A stretch of DNA of 64,000 nt from an uncultured Massilia sp. (GTDB lineage Bacteria > Pseudomonadota > Gammaproteobacteria > Burkholderiales > Burkholderiaceae_D), in the NCBI RefSeq assembly GCF_913773735.1, contig NZ_CAJYEB010000032.1:1-64000 (forward strand). The letters are read 5' to 3'. The position numbers and the translations under genes were made by a program. Within the stretch, counting starts at the first letter, position 1; every line of letters starts with the position of its first letter. The notes under the pieces are model-generated. The model was not told the origin of the DNA. It worked only from the letters and a program-made list of their open reading frames with translations, and made no database searches. Shown here in pieces: positions 53,600-62,057 of this stretch.

Positions 53600-53884
53600 A
53601 TGATGGCAACCATGAACGCACCCACGATGGAACGGCGCCACCTGCCGGAACGGCGCGCCGCCGTGCGCGAGGGCAGCGCGGCGATGTCCGCGATCGACTA
53701 CATCGCGATGGCCCTGCTCGTCGTCGGCGGCCTGAACTGGGCGATGGTCGGCCTGCTGGACGTCGACGTCGTCGCCACGCTGTTCGGCGCCGGCAGTCCG
53801 GCCACCCGCCTGGTCTATGTGCTGGTCGGCATCGCCGCCCTGTACTCGATCTGGACGGCGGCCAAGATGAGCCGCAGGCACTGA
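53600..53884 (+). CDS. DUF378 family small membrane protein
   Basis: A 94-residue protein with a charged N-terminal extension (1-28) and two TM helices (about 33-52 and 66-84). IDYIAMALLVVGGLNWAMVGLLDVDVVATLFG and RLVYVLVGIAALYSIW are clear DUF378 signatures. The ribosome site taggagga is strong, 2 to 5 bp before tandem ATGs at 53600 and 53603. Function unknown. It is closely followed by the YfcE-like gene. Confidence 0.9.
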   Translation: MMATMNAPTMERRHLPERRAAVREGSAAMSAIDYIAMALLVVGGLNWAMVGLLDVDVVATLFGAGSPATRLVYVLVGIAALYSIWTAAKMSRRH

Positions 53885-53888
53885 CGGC

Positions 53889-54365
53889 TTGAAACGGATC
53901 GGCCTGCTCTCCGACACCCACGGCCTGCTGCGGCCCGAGGCGCTCGATTTCCTCGCCGGGAGCGACCACATCGTCCATGGCGGGGACATCGGCGGTCCGG
54001 ACATCCTCGAACGCCTGGCGCGCATCGCGCCCCTGACGGTCGTGCGCGGCAACAACGATACGGCCGCCTGGGCGCTGGCGCTTCCCGAGACGGCCCGCCT
54101 CGACGTGGAGGGCGTGGCCGTCTACGCGATCCACGACCTCAAGGCGCTGGCGCTCGACCCCGTCGAGGCCGGCGTGCGCGTGCTCGTGTCCGGCCATTCG
54201 CACCGGCCGTCGTGCGTCGAGCGCGACGGCGTGCTCTACGTGAATCCGGGCAGCGCCGGGCGGCGCCGCTTCAGCCTGCCGATCGCGGCGGCCGAGCTGC
54301 TGGTCGACGCAGGGCGGGTCGAAGCGCGGATCGTGACGCTGGTCGCCCAGGGGGCGTCCGGCTGA
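53889..54365 (+). CDS. YfcE-like metallophosphoesterase
   Basis: A 158-residue calcineurin-like phosphoesterase. Metal ligands are in LLSDTHG (Asp9, His11), HGGDIGG (Asp33), RGNND (Asn55) and SGHSHRP. The small size fits YfcE/MJ0936-type phosphodiesterases. The start at 53889 is TTG, 4 bp after the DUF378 stop; no better ATG exists before the catalytic Asp. Probably co-transcribed with the DUF378 gene and ended by the hairpin at 54384. Confidence 0.88.
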   Translation: MKRIGLLSDTHGLLRPEALDFLAGSDHIVHGGDIGGPDILERLARIAPLTVVRGNNDTAAWALALPETARLDVEGVAVYAIHDLKALALDPVEAGVRVLVSGHSHRPSCVERDGVLYVNPGSAGRRRFSLPIAAAELLVDAGRVEARIVTLVAQGASG

Positions 54366-54383
54366 TCGTGTCCGCTCGCACGC

Positions 54384-54418
54384 CGCCCCGGCGCCCGCCT
54401 GCGCCGGGGCGACGGTTT
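54384..54418 (+). terminator. Intrinsic terminator after the YfcE-like gene
   Basis: A perfect 11-bp GC stem (54384-54394 with 54401-54411, loop ccgcct) is followed by acggtttt, 18 bp after the stop. Confidence 0.75.
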
Positions 54419-54497
54419 TGCTGTCCCGAACTGGCCGCCGTCGGCGAAATACCGTAGCATGTGCGCCGTTTCCGATGAATCCCGCAGGCCCTATCCG

Positions 54498-54983
54498 ATG
54501 ACGCACGACCCTTCTTCACGCCAGCCAGACCGCGCCGACGATCGTACCGATGCGCGTACCGATGCGCGCACCAATGAGCGCGCCACCGACGGCGCCGAGC
54601 GCCCGCGCTTTCGCCCCGTGCCCTGGACGCCGCTCGAGACGCCGCAGGACGTCGAGCTCTGGATCGACGACCACAACCGCAGCATGCAGGAACTGGTGCG
54701 CCCGCAGGAGACGGGCGTCGGCGTGCGCTTCCGCCTCGCCGTCGGCGGCGACGTCTACATGCAGACGGCGGGCGATGCCGTCATCCTCGACGTGGAACCC
54801 GACGCCGGCTGGATCGCCCCGCTGATCATGGCCGCGACCGGCGCGGAACAGCCGGACGGGCATTACTGGATCCTGCCGGACGACAAGCTGGTGCAATTGC
54901 TGCTGGGCCTGTCGACGCTGGTCGAAAGTTCGCTGATCGTCACGGGGCACAATTTCGGCCGCCATGGCCGGCGCGCGTATTGA
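54498..54983 (+). CDS. Hypothetical protein with Asp-Ala-Arg-Thr repeats
   Basis: About 161 residues from the ATG at 54498 (an ATG at 54459 would add 13). The N-terminus (about 8-40) is a charged low-complexity tail with TDAR repeats encoded by 12-bp units at 54543-54578. The rest is a compact alpha/beta region (PWTPLETPQDVELWIDDHNRSM, then GVRFRLAVGGDVYMQTAGDAV) ending in an Ile/Leu-rich segment. No signal peptide. I do not recognise a family. Confidence 0.65.
   Translation: MTHDPSSRQPDRADDRTDARTDARTNERATDGAERPRFRPVPWTPLETPQDVELWIDDHNRSMQELVRPQETGVGVRFRLAVGGDVYMQTAGDAVILDVEPDAGWIAPLIMAATGAEQPDGHYWILPDDKLVQLLLGLSTLVESSLIVTGHNFGRHGRRAY
54543..54578 (+). repeat. Three 12-bp tandem units encoding RTDA-type repeats
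   Basis: cgtaccgatgcg occurs twice and is followed by the variant cgcaccaatgag. The frame is kept whatever the copy number. Confidence 0.6.
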
Positions 54984-55080
54984 CGGGCAGCGCGATATTT
55001 GTCGGTGACAACTTTTTCTTTGCGCAGCGCGTCAATGTGTTGTTAAATCAGGCTCTGATCACGCTTGGAGTCCCGACCCG

Positions 55081-55899
55081 ATGAGAGACGCTGCATCGAC
55101 CACGACGGCGCCGCGGCGCGCGCTGTTGCGCATGGCGCTGGCGGGCGCCGCCCTGCTGGGCCTCGGCCTGCCTGCCCATGCCGCCGACCTGCTCGACACC
55201 GTCAAGGCGCGCGGCACGCTGCGCATCGCCCTCGAAGGCACGTATCCGCCTTTTAATTTCCGCGACACCAAGACAGGGCAGCTGGCGGGCTATGACGTGG
55301 ACGTGGCCCGGCTCGTGGCCGGCAGGCTGGGCGTCAAGCCGGAATTCGTCACCACCGAATGGGGCGCGATCCTGGCCGGCCTGGGTGCCGGCAAGTACGA
55401 CGTCATCGTCAGCCAGGTGGGCATCAATCCGCGCCGCCAGCAAGCCTTCGATTTTTCCAGTCCCTATACCTATTCGTCGCCGCAGCTGATCGTGCGTAAC
55501 AACGAGCGCAACGACTACAAGCGCCTGGAAGACCTGAAGGGGCGCAAGGTCGGCGTGGGGCAGGGTAGCGTGTACGAGCAGCAGGTGCGCGCCGTGCCGG
55601 GCATCACGGTGAGGAGCTATCCGGCCGCGCCGGAAAACCTGCAGGACCTGGCCTTCGGCCGCATCGACGCCGCGCTCAACGACGGCCTGATGGTCGCTTA
55701 CCTGCTGAAGCATTCGCAACTGCCGATCCGCGCCGGCGCGCGCGTCGGCGCCGTCGAGCGCATGGGCGTGGCCATGCGCAAGGGCAATCCCCAACTCCTG
55801 GCCGCCATCGACAAGGCGCTCGCCGACGCACGGGCCGACGGCAGCCTGAAACAGATCTCGATGAAGTGGTTCGGTAGCGACGCCACCCGCGCGCCGTGA
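55081..55899 (+). CDS. Polar amino-acid ABC transporter substrate-binding protein
   Basis: A 272-residue periplasmic binding protein of family 3 (cystine/glutamine type). The signal peptide covers about residues 1-34 (ending AHAAD). The ligand pocket signatures LRIALEGTYPPFNF, GYDVDVARLVAGRLG and DVIVSQVGINPRRQQAFDFS are present. It resembles the cystine binder FliY/TcyA in the YTYSSPQLIV segment, but specificity is unproven. The permease gene follows after 46 bp on the same strand. Confidence 0.92.
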   Translation: MRDAASTTTAPRRALLRMALAGAALLGLGLPAHAADLLDTVKARGTLRIALEGTYPPFNFRDTKTGQLAGYDVDVARLVAGRLGVKPEFVTTEWGAILAGLGAGKYDVIVSQVGINPRRQQAFDFSSPYTYSSPQLIVRNNERNDYKRLEDLKGRKVGVGQGSVYEQQVRAVPGITVRSYPAAPENLQDLAFGRIDAALNDGLMVAYLLKHSQLPIRAGARVGAVERMGVAMRKGNPQLLAAIDKALADARADGSLKQISMKWFGSDATRAP

Positions 55900-55945
55900 G
55901 CGCCCGCGTGCGCGCAGGCGGGCGGCCGGGAGCGCAGGCGGCCCG

Positions 55946-56605
55946 ATGGATCTGAACGCGCTGGCGGACCTGGCGCGCGACGCGGGGCCGGTGATGCTCA
56001 AGGGGGCAGGCCATACGCTGGCGTTCGCCATCGCCGCGATGCTGGGCGGCCTCGCGCTGGGCATCCCGACGGCCGTGCTGCGCGTGGTGCCGTGGACGCC
56101 GCTGCGCTGGCCGGCCGCGCTCTACGTCAGCCTGTTCCGCGGCACCCCGCTGCTGGTGCAATTGTTCGTGATTTATTACGGCCTGCCGAGCGTCGGCATC
56201 GAATTCACGCCGCTGGCGGCCGGCATCCTGGCGCTGTCGCTGAACGCCGGCGCCTATCTGTCGGAAAGCCTGCGCGGCGCCATCCTCGGCGTGGGAGAAG
56301 GGCAGTGGCGCGCGGCGTATAGCCTCGGCCTGACCTGGTCGCAGGCGCTCGCCCACGTGGTGCTGCCGCAGGCGGCGCGGCTGGCGGTGCCGGCCATGAG
56401 CAATACCCTGACCAGCCTGATCAAGGATACCGCGCTGGTGTCGGTGATCACGATGACGGAACTGATGCTGGTGACCAAGGAACTGATTTCGGTGACGTTC
56501 CAGCCCCTGCCGCTGTACCTGGCGGCGGCCGGCATCTACTGGGTGCTGAGCCTGGGGTTCGAGGCCTTGCAGAGGAAGGCGGAGCAGCGTTTCCGAGGCA
56601 AGTAG
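55946..56605 (+). CDS. Polar amino-acid ABC transporter permease
   Basis: A 219-residue His/Glu/Gln/Arg-type permease with about five TM helices. The EAA-loop contact with the ATPase is in AAYSLGLTWSQALAHVVLPQAARLAVPAMSN, and FRGTPLLVQLFVIYYGLP is the family signature. It should form the channel for the binding protein just upstream. No ATP-binding gene follows; the next gene is on the other strand beyond a palindrome. Confidence 0.92.
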   Translation: MDLNALADLARDAGPVMLKGAGHTLAFAIAAMLGGLALGIPTAVLRVVPWTPLRWPAALYVSLFRGTPLLVQLFVIYYGLPSVGIEFTPLAAGILALSLNAGAYLSESLRGAILGVGEGQWRAAYSLGLTWSQALAHVVLPQAARLAVPAMSNTLTSLIKDTALVSVITMTELMLVTKELISVTFQPLPLYLAAAGIYWVLSLGFEALQRKAEQRFRGK

Positions 56606-56626
56606 GGTGGGCACCCCGTGCCCACC
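56606..56626. repeat. GTAGGGTGGGC palindromic element
   Basis: GGTGGGCAC-ccc-GTGCCCACC, a 9-bp perfect stem preceded by gta, in the gap between the permease and ETF-QO genes. It could act as a two-way terminator. Confidence 0.65.
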
Positions 56627-56644
56627 GTGCAAACTACCGACGCA

Positions 56645-58315
56645 TCACATGTTCGGGTAGTTCGGCCCGCCGCCGCCTTCCGGCGTGACCCAGACGATGT
56701 TCTGCGTCGGGTCCTTGATGTCGCAGGTCTTGCAATGCACGCAGTTCTGCGCGTTGATCTGCAGCCGGTCGCGGCCTTCGTCGGTCTTGACGAACTCGTA
56801 CACGCCGGCCGGGCAGTAGCGTTGCTCCGGACCCGCGAAGCGCGCCAGGTTGACTTCCACCGGCACGCTCGGGTTCTTCAGCGTCAGGTGCACCGGCTGG
56901 TCTTCGGCGTGGTTGGTGTTCGAGATGAACACCGAGGACAGGCGGTCGAAGGTCAGCTTGCCGTCCGGCTTGGGATAGGCGATCGGCTGGAATTCGGACG
57001 CCGGGCGCAGGCATTCGTGGTCGGCGTGCTTGTGGTGCAGCGTCCACGGGGCCTTGCCCTTGAACAGGATCTGGTCGATGCCGGTCATGACGGTGCCCAG
57101 GTACAGGCCCTTGCTCATCCACGGCTTGAAGTTGCGCGCCACGTGCAGCTCTTCCTTCAGCCAGGACTGCTCGAAGGCGGCCGGATAGGCGGACAGCTCG
57201 TCGAACTGGCGGCCCTCGCCCAGCGCCGCGAAGGCGGCGTCGGCGGCCAGCATGCCGGTCTTGATGGCGGCGTGGCTGCCCTTGATGCGGCTGGTGTTGA
57301 GGAAGCCGGCGTCGCAGCCGAGCAGGGCGCCGCCCGGGAACACGGTCTTCGGCAGCGATTGCAGGCCGCCCGCGGTGATCGCGCGCGCGCCGTAGGAAAT
57401 GCGCTTGCCGCCTTCGAAGAAATGGCGGATCGACGGATGCGTCTTGTAGCGCTGGAATTCCTCGTACGGCGACAGGTAGGGGTTCTGGTAGGCCAGGCCG
57501 ACGACGAAGCCGACCGCGACCTGGTTGTTTTCCAGGTGGTACAGGAACGAGCCGCCATAGGTGCTGTTGTCCAGCGGCCAGCCGGCCGTGTGGATGACCA
57601 GGCCGGGCTGGTGCTTGGCCGGGTCGATTTCCCACAATTCCTTGATGCCGATGCCATAGGTCTGCGGGTCCTTGCCCTTGGCCAGGTCGTACTTCGCGAT
57701 CAGCTGCTTGCCCAGGTGGCCGCGCGAGCCTTCGGCGAAGAACGTGTACTTGGCGTGCAGTTCCATGCCGAGCTGGAAGGCGTCGGTCGGCTGGCCGTGG
57801 CGGTTGATGCCCATGTTGCCGGTGGCGACGCCCTTCACCGAGCCGTCCTCGTTGTACAGGATCTCGGCGGCCGGGAAGCCCGGGAAGATCTCGACGCCCA
57901 GGTTCTCGGCCTGCTGGCCCAGCCAGCGCACGACGTTGGCCAGCGAGATCACGTAGTTGCCGTGGTTGGTGAGCATCTTCGGCACCATGAACGACGGCGT
58001 GGCATAGGACTTGGTTTCGGTCAGGAACAGCACGCGGTCTTCGCTGACCGGGGTGTTCAGCGGCGCGCCCAGCTCCTTCCAGTTCGGGAACAGTTCGTCC
58101 AGCGCGATCGGGTCCATCACGGCGCCGGACAGGATGTGCGCGCCCAGTTCGCCGCCTTTTTCCAGCACGCAGACCGACACCTCCCGGCCCGTCTCGGCGG
58201 CCAGCTGCTTGAGGCGGATCGCGGCGGACAGGCCGGCCGGGCCGCCGCCGACGATCACCACGTCGTATTCCATCGCTTCGCGGGGGCCGTATTCTTCGAG
58301 GATGCTATTGGTCAT
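56645..58315 (-). CDS. Electron transfer flavoprotein-ubiquinone oxidoreductase
   Basis: A 556-residue membrane-associated FAD/4Fe-4S enzyme that moves electrons from ETF (fatty-acid and amino-acid dehydrogenases) to ubiquinone. The FAD site is VVIVGGGPAGLSAAIRL, FAEGSRGHLGKQLI and GDAGFL-like GCDAGFLNTSRIKG. The cluster Cys residues are in RYCPAGVYEF and NCVHCKTCDIKDPTQNI near the C-terminus. The length matches. The ribosome site is weak at 58315; a second Met (residue 15, MEYDVV) is an alternative. The etfAB genes are not here. Confidence 0.95.
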   Translation of the reverse strand: MTNSILEEYGPREAMEYDVVIVGGGPAGLSAAIRLKQLAAETGREVSVCVLEKGGELGAHILSGAVMDPIALDELFPNWKELGAPLNTPVSEDRVLFLTETKSYATPSFMVPKMLTNHGNYVISLANVVRWLGQQAENLGVEIFPGFPAAEILYNEDGSVKGVATGNMGINRHGQPTDAFQLGMELHAKYTFFAEGSRGHLGKQLIAKYDLAKGKDPQTYGIGIKELWEIDPAKHQPGLVIHTAGWPLDNSTYGGSFLYHLENNQVAVGFVVGLAYQNPYLSPYEEFQRYKTHPSIRHFFEGGKRISYGARAITAGGLQSLPKTVFPGGALLGCDAGFLNTSRIKGSHAAIKTGMLAADAAFAALGEGRQFDELSAYPAAFEQSWLKEELHVARNFKPWMSKGLYLGTVMTGIDQILFKGKAPWTLHHKHADHECLRPASEFQPIAYPKPDGKLTFDRLSSVFISNTNHAEDQPVHLTLKNPSVPVEVNLARFAGPEQRYCPAGVYEFVKTDEGRDRLQINAQNCVHCKTCDIKDPTQNIVWVTPEGGGGPNYPNM

Positions 58316-58506
58316 TGTTGTAATATATGTTTAAAAAATTTAAGCACGAGTGTGCACTTTTTTGCGCTTGTTGGCAACGGGCGTGCGCCATTGTAGGGCA
58401 ACTATTAGACGCGGCAATCTAATCGGCGTGAATTTGGTGAAGTGTGTAATGATTATGTCTTCGCAACAGAATATAGTTCGGGCGCATTCGCGTAGAGGAG
58501 TCAAAC

Positions 58507-59283
58507 GTGGGGATTGAAGTCAACTTCGAAGGCAAGATCGCGATGGTCACCGGCGCGTCCAGCGGGCTGGGCGCGCGCTTCGCCAAGGCCCTGGCGGGCG
58601 CGGGCGCCCAGGTCGTGCTGGCGTCGCGCCGCCTCGAGCGCCTGAAGGAATTGCGCGCCGAGATCGAGGCCGACGGCGGCGCCGCCCACGTCGTGTCGCT
58701 CGACGTGACCGACCTGTCCAGCATCAAGGCGGCGATCGCGCATGCCGAGACGGAGGCCGGCCCGATCGACATCCTGGTCAACAATTCCGGCGTGTCGACG
58801 ACGCAGCGCCTGCTCGACGTGACCGAGGACGACTACGGCTACGTGATGGACACCAACCTGCGCGGCGCCTTCTTCATGGCCCAGCAGACGGCCAAGCGCA
58901 TGATCCAGCGCGCCAAGGGCGACCCCAAGAAGCAGCACCGCATCGTCAACATCGCCTCCGTGGCCGGCCTGCGCGTGCTGCCGCAGATCGGCGTGTACTG
59001 CATGAGCAAGGCGGGCGTGGTCCAGATGACCAAGGCGATGGCGGTGGAATGGGGCCGCTACGGCATCAACGTCAACGCCATCTGTCCCGGCTACATCGCC
59101 ACCGAGATGAACGAGGATTATTTCGAGACCGAGCAGGGCAAGCGCCTGATCGACATGCTGCCGCGCCGCCGCACCGGCCGCCCGGAAGACCTGGACGGCC
59201 TGCTGCTGCTGCTCGCGGCCGAGGAGGCGCACTTCATCAACGGCGCCATCATCACTGCCGACGACGGCATGACCGCGCAATGA
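58507..59283 (+). CDS. Short-chain dehydrogenase/reductase (SDR)
   Basis: A 258-residue NAD(P)-dependent oxidoreductase. The cofactor motif is TGASSGLG (15-22) and the active site is Ser151, Tyr164 and Lys168 (YCMSK), with NNSG at 92-95. It starts with GTG at 58507 after a good gaggag site. It overlaps the next gene (ATGA), so it forms an operon with the hydrolase and, 29 bp later, the thioesterase. Together these suggest acyl or hydroxyacyl-CoA metabolism (inference). Confidence 0.92.
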   Translation: MGIEVNFEGKIAMVTGASSGLGARFAKALAGAGAQVVLASRRLERLKELRAEIEADGGAAHVVSLDVTDLSSIKAAIAHAETEAGPIDILVNNSGVSTTQRLLDVTEDDYGYVMDTNLRGAFFMAQQTAKRMIQRAKGDPKKQHRIVNIASVAGLRVLPQIGVYCMSKAGVVQMTKAMAVEWGRYGINVNAICPGYIATEMNEDYFETEQGKRLIDMLPRRRTGRPEDLDGLLLLLAAEEAHFINGAIITADDGMTAQ

Positions 59284-60062
59284 CTTCCCGAAGTCCTGCG
59301 CGAAGTCCGCGACCGCGCCTGGTCGTCGTCCACGGCCTGCTCGGTTCGATCGCCGGACTGGAACTCGAGCGCTACCTGCCGGACGTCGACCTCTACCATC
59401 CCGACCTGACCGGCTACGGGCGCCACCGCGACGAGCGGCAGGGCATCGACCTGGCCAGCCAGGCGCGCGCGCTGGAGCGCATGCTGCGCGACGAGATCGG
59501 CGAGCCGGTCTGGCTGCTGGGCCACAGCACCGGCGGCGTGATCGCGATGCTGGTCGCCGACGCCGTGCCAGAACTGGTGCGCGGCCTGATCGACGTCGAG
59601 GGCAATTTCACGCTGAAGGATGCGTTCTGGTGCAGCCGCATCGCGCCGCAGCTCGACGCCGACTGGGCCGCGGAATACGGCGCCATGGAAGACGCGCCGG
59701 GCGCCTGGCTGGAAGGCATCGGCATCGAGGCCAGCGACGAGCGCGTCGGCTGGACCCGCGCCATGCTGGCCAACCAGCCCTACACGACGGTGCAGGAACT
59801 GGCGCGCTCGGTGCTGGACGTGACCGGCGCGCCCGACTACCTCGACACCGTGCGCCGCGTGCTGGAGCGCGGCACGCCGGTCTGGCTGGTGGGCGGCGAG
59901 CAGTCCGCGGCCGGCTGGGACGTGCCCGACTGGGTGATGGCCGACGCCTGCGGCATCCGCATCCAGCCCAAGGCCGGCCACATGATGATGCTGGACGATC
60001 CACGGGCGTTCTGCGCCATCGTCGGCGACATCCTGCAGGAATCCGGCGACGACGCCGGCTGA
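59280..60062 (+). CDS. Alpha/beta-fold hydrolase
   Basis: A 260-residue hydrolase. The oxyanion region is VVVHGLLGS, the nucleophile elbow is GHSTGG (Ser83) and the catalytic His is in KAGHMM near the C-terminus. The cap region (about 115-175) is helical. The ATG overlaps the SDR stop by 4 bases. The substrate is unknown; it could be an esterase or thioesterase acting with its neighbours. Confidence 0.88.
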   Translation: MTSRSPARSPRPRLVVVHGLLGSIAGLELERYLPDVDLYHPDLTGYGRHRDERQGIDLASQARALERMLRDEIGEPVWLLGHSTGGVIAMLVADAVPELVRGLIDVEGNFTLKDAFWCSRIAPQLDADWAAEYGAMEDAPGAWLEGIGIEASDERVGWTRAMLANQPYTTVQELARSVLDVTGAPDYLDTVRRVLERGTPVWLVGGEQSAAGWDVPDWVMADACGIRIQPKAGHMMMLDDPRAFCAIVGDILQESGDDAG

Positions 60063-60091
60063 CACGATTTTTCAACGAAGCAAAGCAAGCG

Positions 60092-60511
60092 ATGAGTCAA
60101 AAGAAGTTGGTTCACACGATGCGCCAGCCCATCCGCTGGGGCGACATGGACGCGCTGGGGCACGTCAACAACACGGTCTATTTCCGCTACATGGAAAGCG
60201 CCCGCATCGCCTTCCTCGAAGAGGGCGCGGGCCATATCGATCCGGCGGGCGAGGGCCCGGTGATCGTCACCGCCTACTGCACCTTCCTCAAGCAGCTGAC
60301 CTATCCGGGCGACATCGAGGTGCGCACCTTCGCCGGCGTGCCGGGACGCTCGAGCGTCGAGATCACGCACGAGATCCGCCTGGTCGATGCCGACGGCAAG
60401 GCCGAGGTCGTGCATGCCGAGGGCGGCGCCAAGGTGGTCTGGGTGAATTTCGCGGCGGAGAAGTCGGTGCCGTTGCCGGCGCATTTCAAGGCCTTGCTGC
60501 CGGCCGAGTGA
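60092..60511 (+). CDS. Acyl-CoA thioesterase (YbgC/4-hydroxybenzoyl-CoA type hotdog)
   Basis: A 139-residue hotdog-fold thioesterase. The catalytic Asp is in RWGDMDALGHVNNTVYFRYMESAR, the diagnostic motif of this family. The remaining strands (GDIEVRTFAGVPGRSSVEITHEI) are intact. It is the third gene of the SDR-hydrolase-thioesterase set, so it would release the acid product of a CoA ester. It is followed by two palindromic elements before the convergent PAS-LuxR gene. Confidence 0.92.
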   Translation: MSQKKLVHTMRQPIRWGDMDALGHVNNTVYFRYMESARIAFLEEGAGHIDPAGEGPVIVTAYCTFLKQLTYPGDIEVRTFAGVPGRSSVEITHEIRLVDADGKAEVVHAEGGAKVVWVNFAAEKSVPLPAHFKALLPAE

Positions 60512-60521
60512 ACGACATGCA

Positions 60522-60544
60522 GGGTGCGCACGGGGTGCGCACCC
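60522..60544. repeat. GGGTGCGC palindromic element, copy 1
   Basis: GGGTGCGCAC-ggg-GTGCGCACCC, a perfect 10-bp stem. It is the tgcgc variant of the element at 56606. A near direct repeat of attcgaccc(t/c)ggc follows at about 60549-60580. Confidence 0.65.
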
Positions 60545-60595
60545 TACGATTCGACCCTGGCGTCAATTCGACCCCGGCCTCAAACGGCGCCGTAG

Positions 60596-60616
60596 GGTGC
60601 GCTCCCCGAGCGCACC
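60596..60616. repeat. GTAGGGTGCGC palindromic element, copy 2
   Basis: GGTGCGCT-ccccg-AGCGCACC, an 8-bp stem preceded by gta, 15 bp before the PAS-LuxR stop. It may be the two-way terminator of the convergent pair. Confidence 0.6.
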
Positions 60617-60630
60617 AGCCCCGGCCGCGC

Positions 60631-61191
60631 TCAGCGCGTGACGCCCACCAGCTTGTGCACTAGCTCCGACGAGGTCGAGGCCGCGAACTTGCGCATCAGC
60701 TTGGCCCGGTGCATTTCCACCGTGCGCGGCGACAGGTCGGTCTCGCGCGCGATCACCTTGCTGGTCTTGCCCTCCACCAGCAGCGCGGCGATCTCGCGCT
60801 CGCGCGGGGTCAGTTCGGCCGTCACCGGGCGCTTCTCGCTGACGTCCTCGAAGGTCCAGACGCCGGCGCCCAGCGGTTCCCTGGGGTCGAGCGCGCGGCC
60901 CGTCACGTGGCACCAGAACAGCTCGCCGTCGCCGCGGCGCATGATGCGCTCGTCGGAGTAGCGGCCCTTCGCGTTCATGATCGGGACGATGCGGTCGCCC
61001 GTGCGCAGGAACTCGTCCATCGTGGGGTAGAGCACGGCGAAGGACTGGCCGTCCAGTCGTGCCCGCTCATAGCCGAACATCGCGGCGAGCGCATGGTTGC
61101 AGGACTGGATGACGCGGTTCACCGACACGCACATGCCGACTGGCGCGTGCTGGAAAATCATCTCGTAGTCGATGGCGTATGATGCGTTCAT
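60631..61191 (-). CDS. PAS-LuxR transcriptional regulator
   Basis: A 186-residue regulator with a PAS domain (about 8-110, IFQHAPVGMCVSVNRVIQSCNHALAAMFGY) joined to a LuxR-type helix-turn-helix (about 120-184, LTPREREIAALLVEGKTSKVIARE and SPRTVEMHRAKLM). There is no receiver and no AHL domain, so the PAS domain likely binds a small ligand. It is divergent from the CoA-transferase operon with a 149-bp gap, and regulation of that operon is a natural inference. Start at Met 61191 or 61200. Confidence 0.88.
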   Translation of the reverse strand: MNASYAIDYEMIFQHAPVGMCVSVNRVIQSCNHALAAMFGYERARLDGQSFAVLYPTMDEFLRTGDRIVPIMNAKGRYSDERIMRRGDGELFWCHVTGRALDPREPLGAGVWTFEDVSEKRPVTAELTPREREIAALLVEGKTSKVIARETDLSPRTVEMHRAKLMRKFAASTSSELVHKLVGVTR

Positions 61192-61340
61192 CTGGTGCAA
61201 ATGGCTGTCTCCGCTGGGATCCGCTTCGGCGCTGTTGCCGGTATTTCTACGGTATTGTGCTTTGAAGGGGGCTATTCTATGCTGGGATTCTACTCTGCGG
61301 TACAGAAAGAGCTCATTGCTTAACTATTCAAGGGACGGGT

Positions 61341-62039
61341 ATGAACAAAGTGTATCCTGATGCGCGCTCCGCACTCGACGGCGTGGTAAAGGACGGCCAG
61401 ACGATCGCCGTCGGCGGCTTCGGCCTGTGCGGGATTCCGGAGGCGCTGATCCTGGCGCTGCGCGATTCCGGCGTCAAGGACCTGACGGCCATCTCCAACA
61501 ATGCCGGCGTCGACGACTTCGGCCTGGGCCAATTGCTGACGACGCGTCAGATCAAGAAGATGATCGCCTCCTACGTGGGCGAGAACAAGGAATTCGCGCG
61601 CCAGTACCTGGCCGGCGAACTGGAACTGGAATTCACGCCGCAGGGCACGCTGGCCGAGAAGCTGCGCGCCGGCGGCGCCGGCATCCCGGCGTTCTTCACC
61701 AAGACCGGCTACGGCACCATCGTCGCCGAGGGCAAGGAAACCCGCGAATTCGACGGCGAGATGTACGTGATGGAACGCGCGCTGGTGCCGGACGTCTCGC
61801 TGGTCAAGGCCTACATGGCCGACCGCGCCGGCAACCTGGTGTTCCGCAAGACGGCGCGCAACTTCAATCCGAACGTCGCCACCGCCGGCAAGGTCTGCAT
61901 CGTGGAAGTCGAGAAGCTGGTCGAGATCGGCGAGATCGATCCGGACCAGGTGCACACCCCGAGCATCTTCGTGCACCGCATCGTTCACAACCCCTCGCCG
62001 GAAAAGCGCATCGAGCAGCGCACCGTGCGCCAAGCCTGA
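61341..62039 (+). CDS. scoA: 3-oxoacid CoA-transferase subunit A
   Basis: A 232-residue subunit of succinyl-CoA:3-ketoacid CoA-transferase (SCOT). The CoA-binding signature is GQTIAVGGFGLCGIPEALI, and GGAGIPAFFTKTGYGT, VAEGKETREFDGEMYVMERAL and GNLVFRKTARNFNPNVATAG are family blocks. It acts as a heterotetramer with subunit B, encoded 18 bp downstream. The likely role is activation of acetoacetate or other ketoacids. Start ATG 61341 after a weak aagggac site. Confidence 0.94.
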   Translation: MNKVYPDARSALDGVVKDGQTIAVGGFGLCGIPEALILALRDSGVKDLTAISNNAGVDDFGLGQLLTTRQIKKMIASYVGENKEFARQYLAGELELEFTPQGTLAEKLRAGGAGIPAFFTKTGYGTIVAEGKETREFDGEMYVMERALVPDVSLVKAYMADRAGNLVFRKTARNFNPNVATAGKVCIVEVEKLVEIGEIDPDQVHTPSIFVHRIVHNPSPEKRIEQRTVRQA

Positions 62040-62057
62040 GACAGGACGGAGACAACC

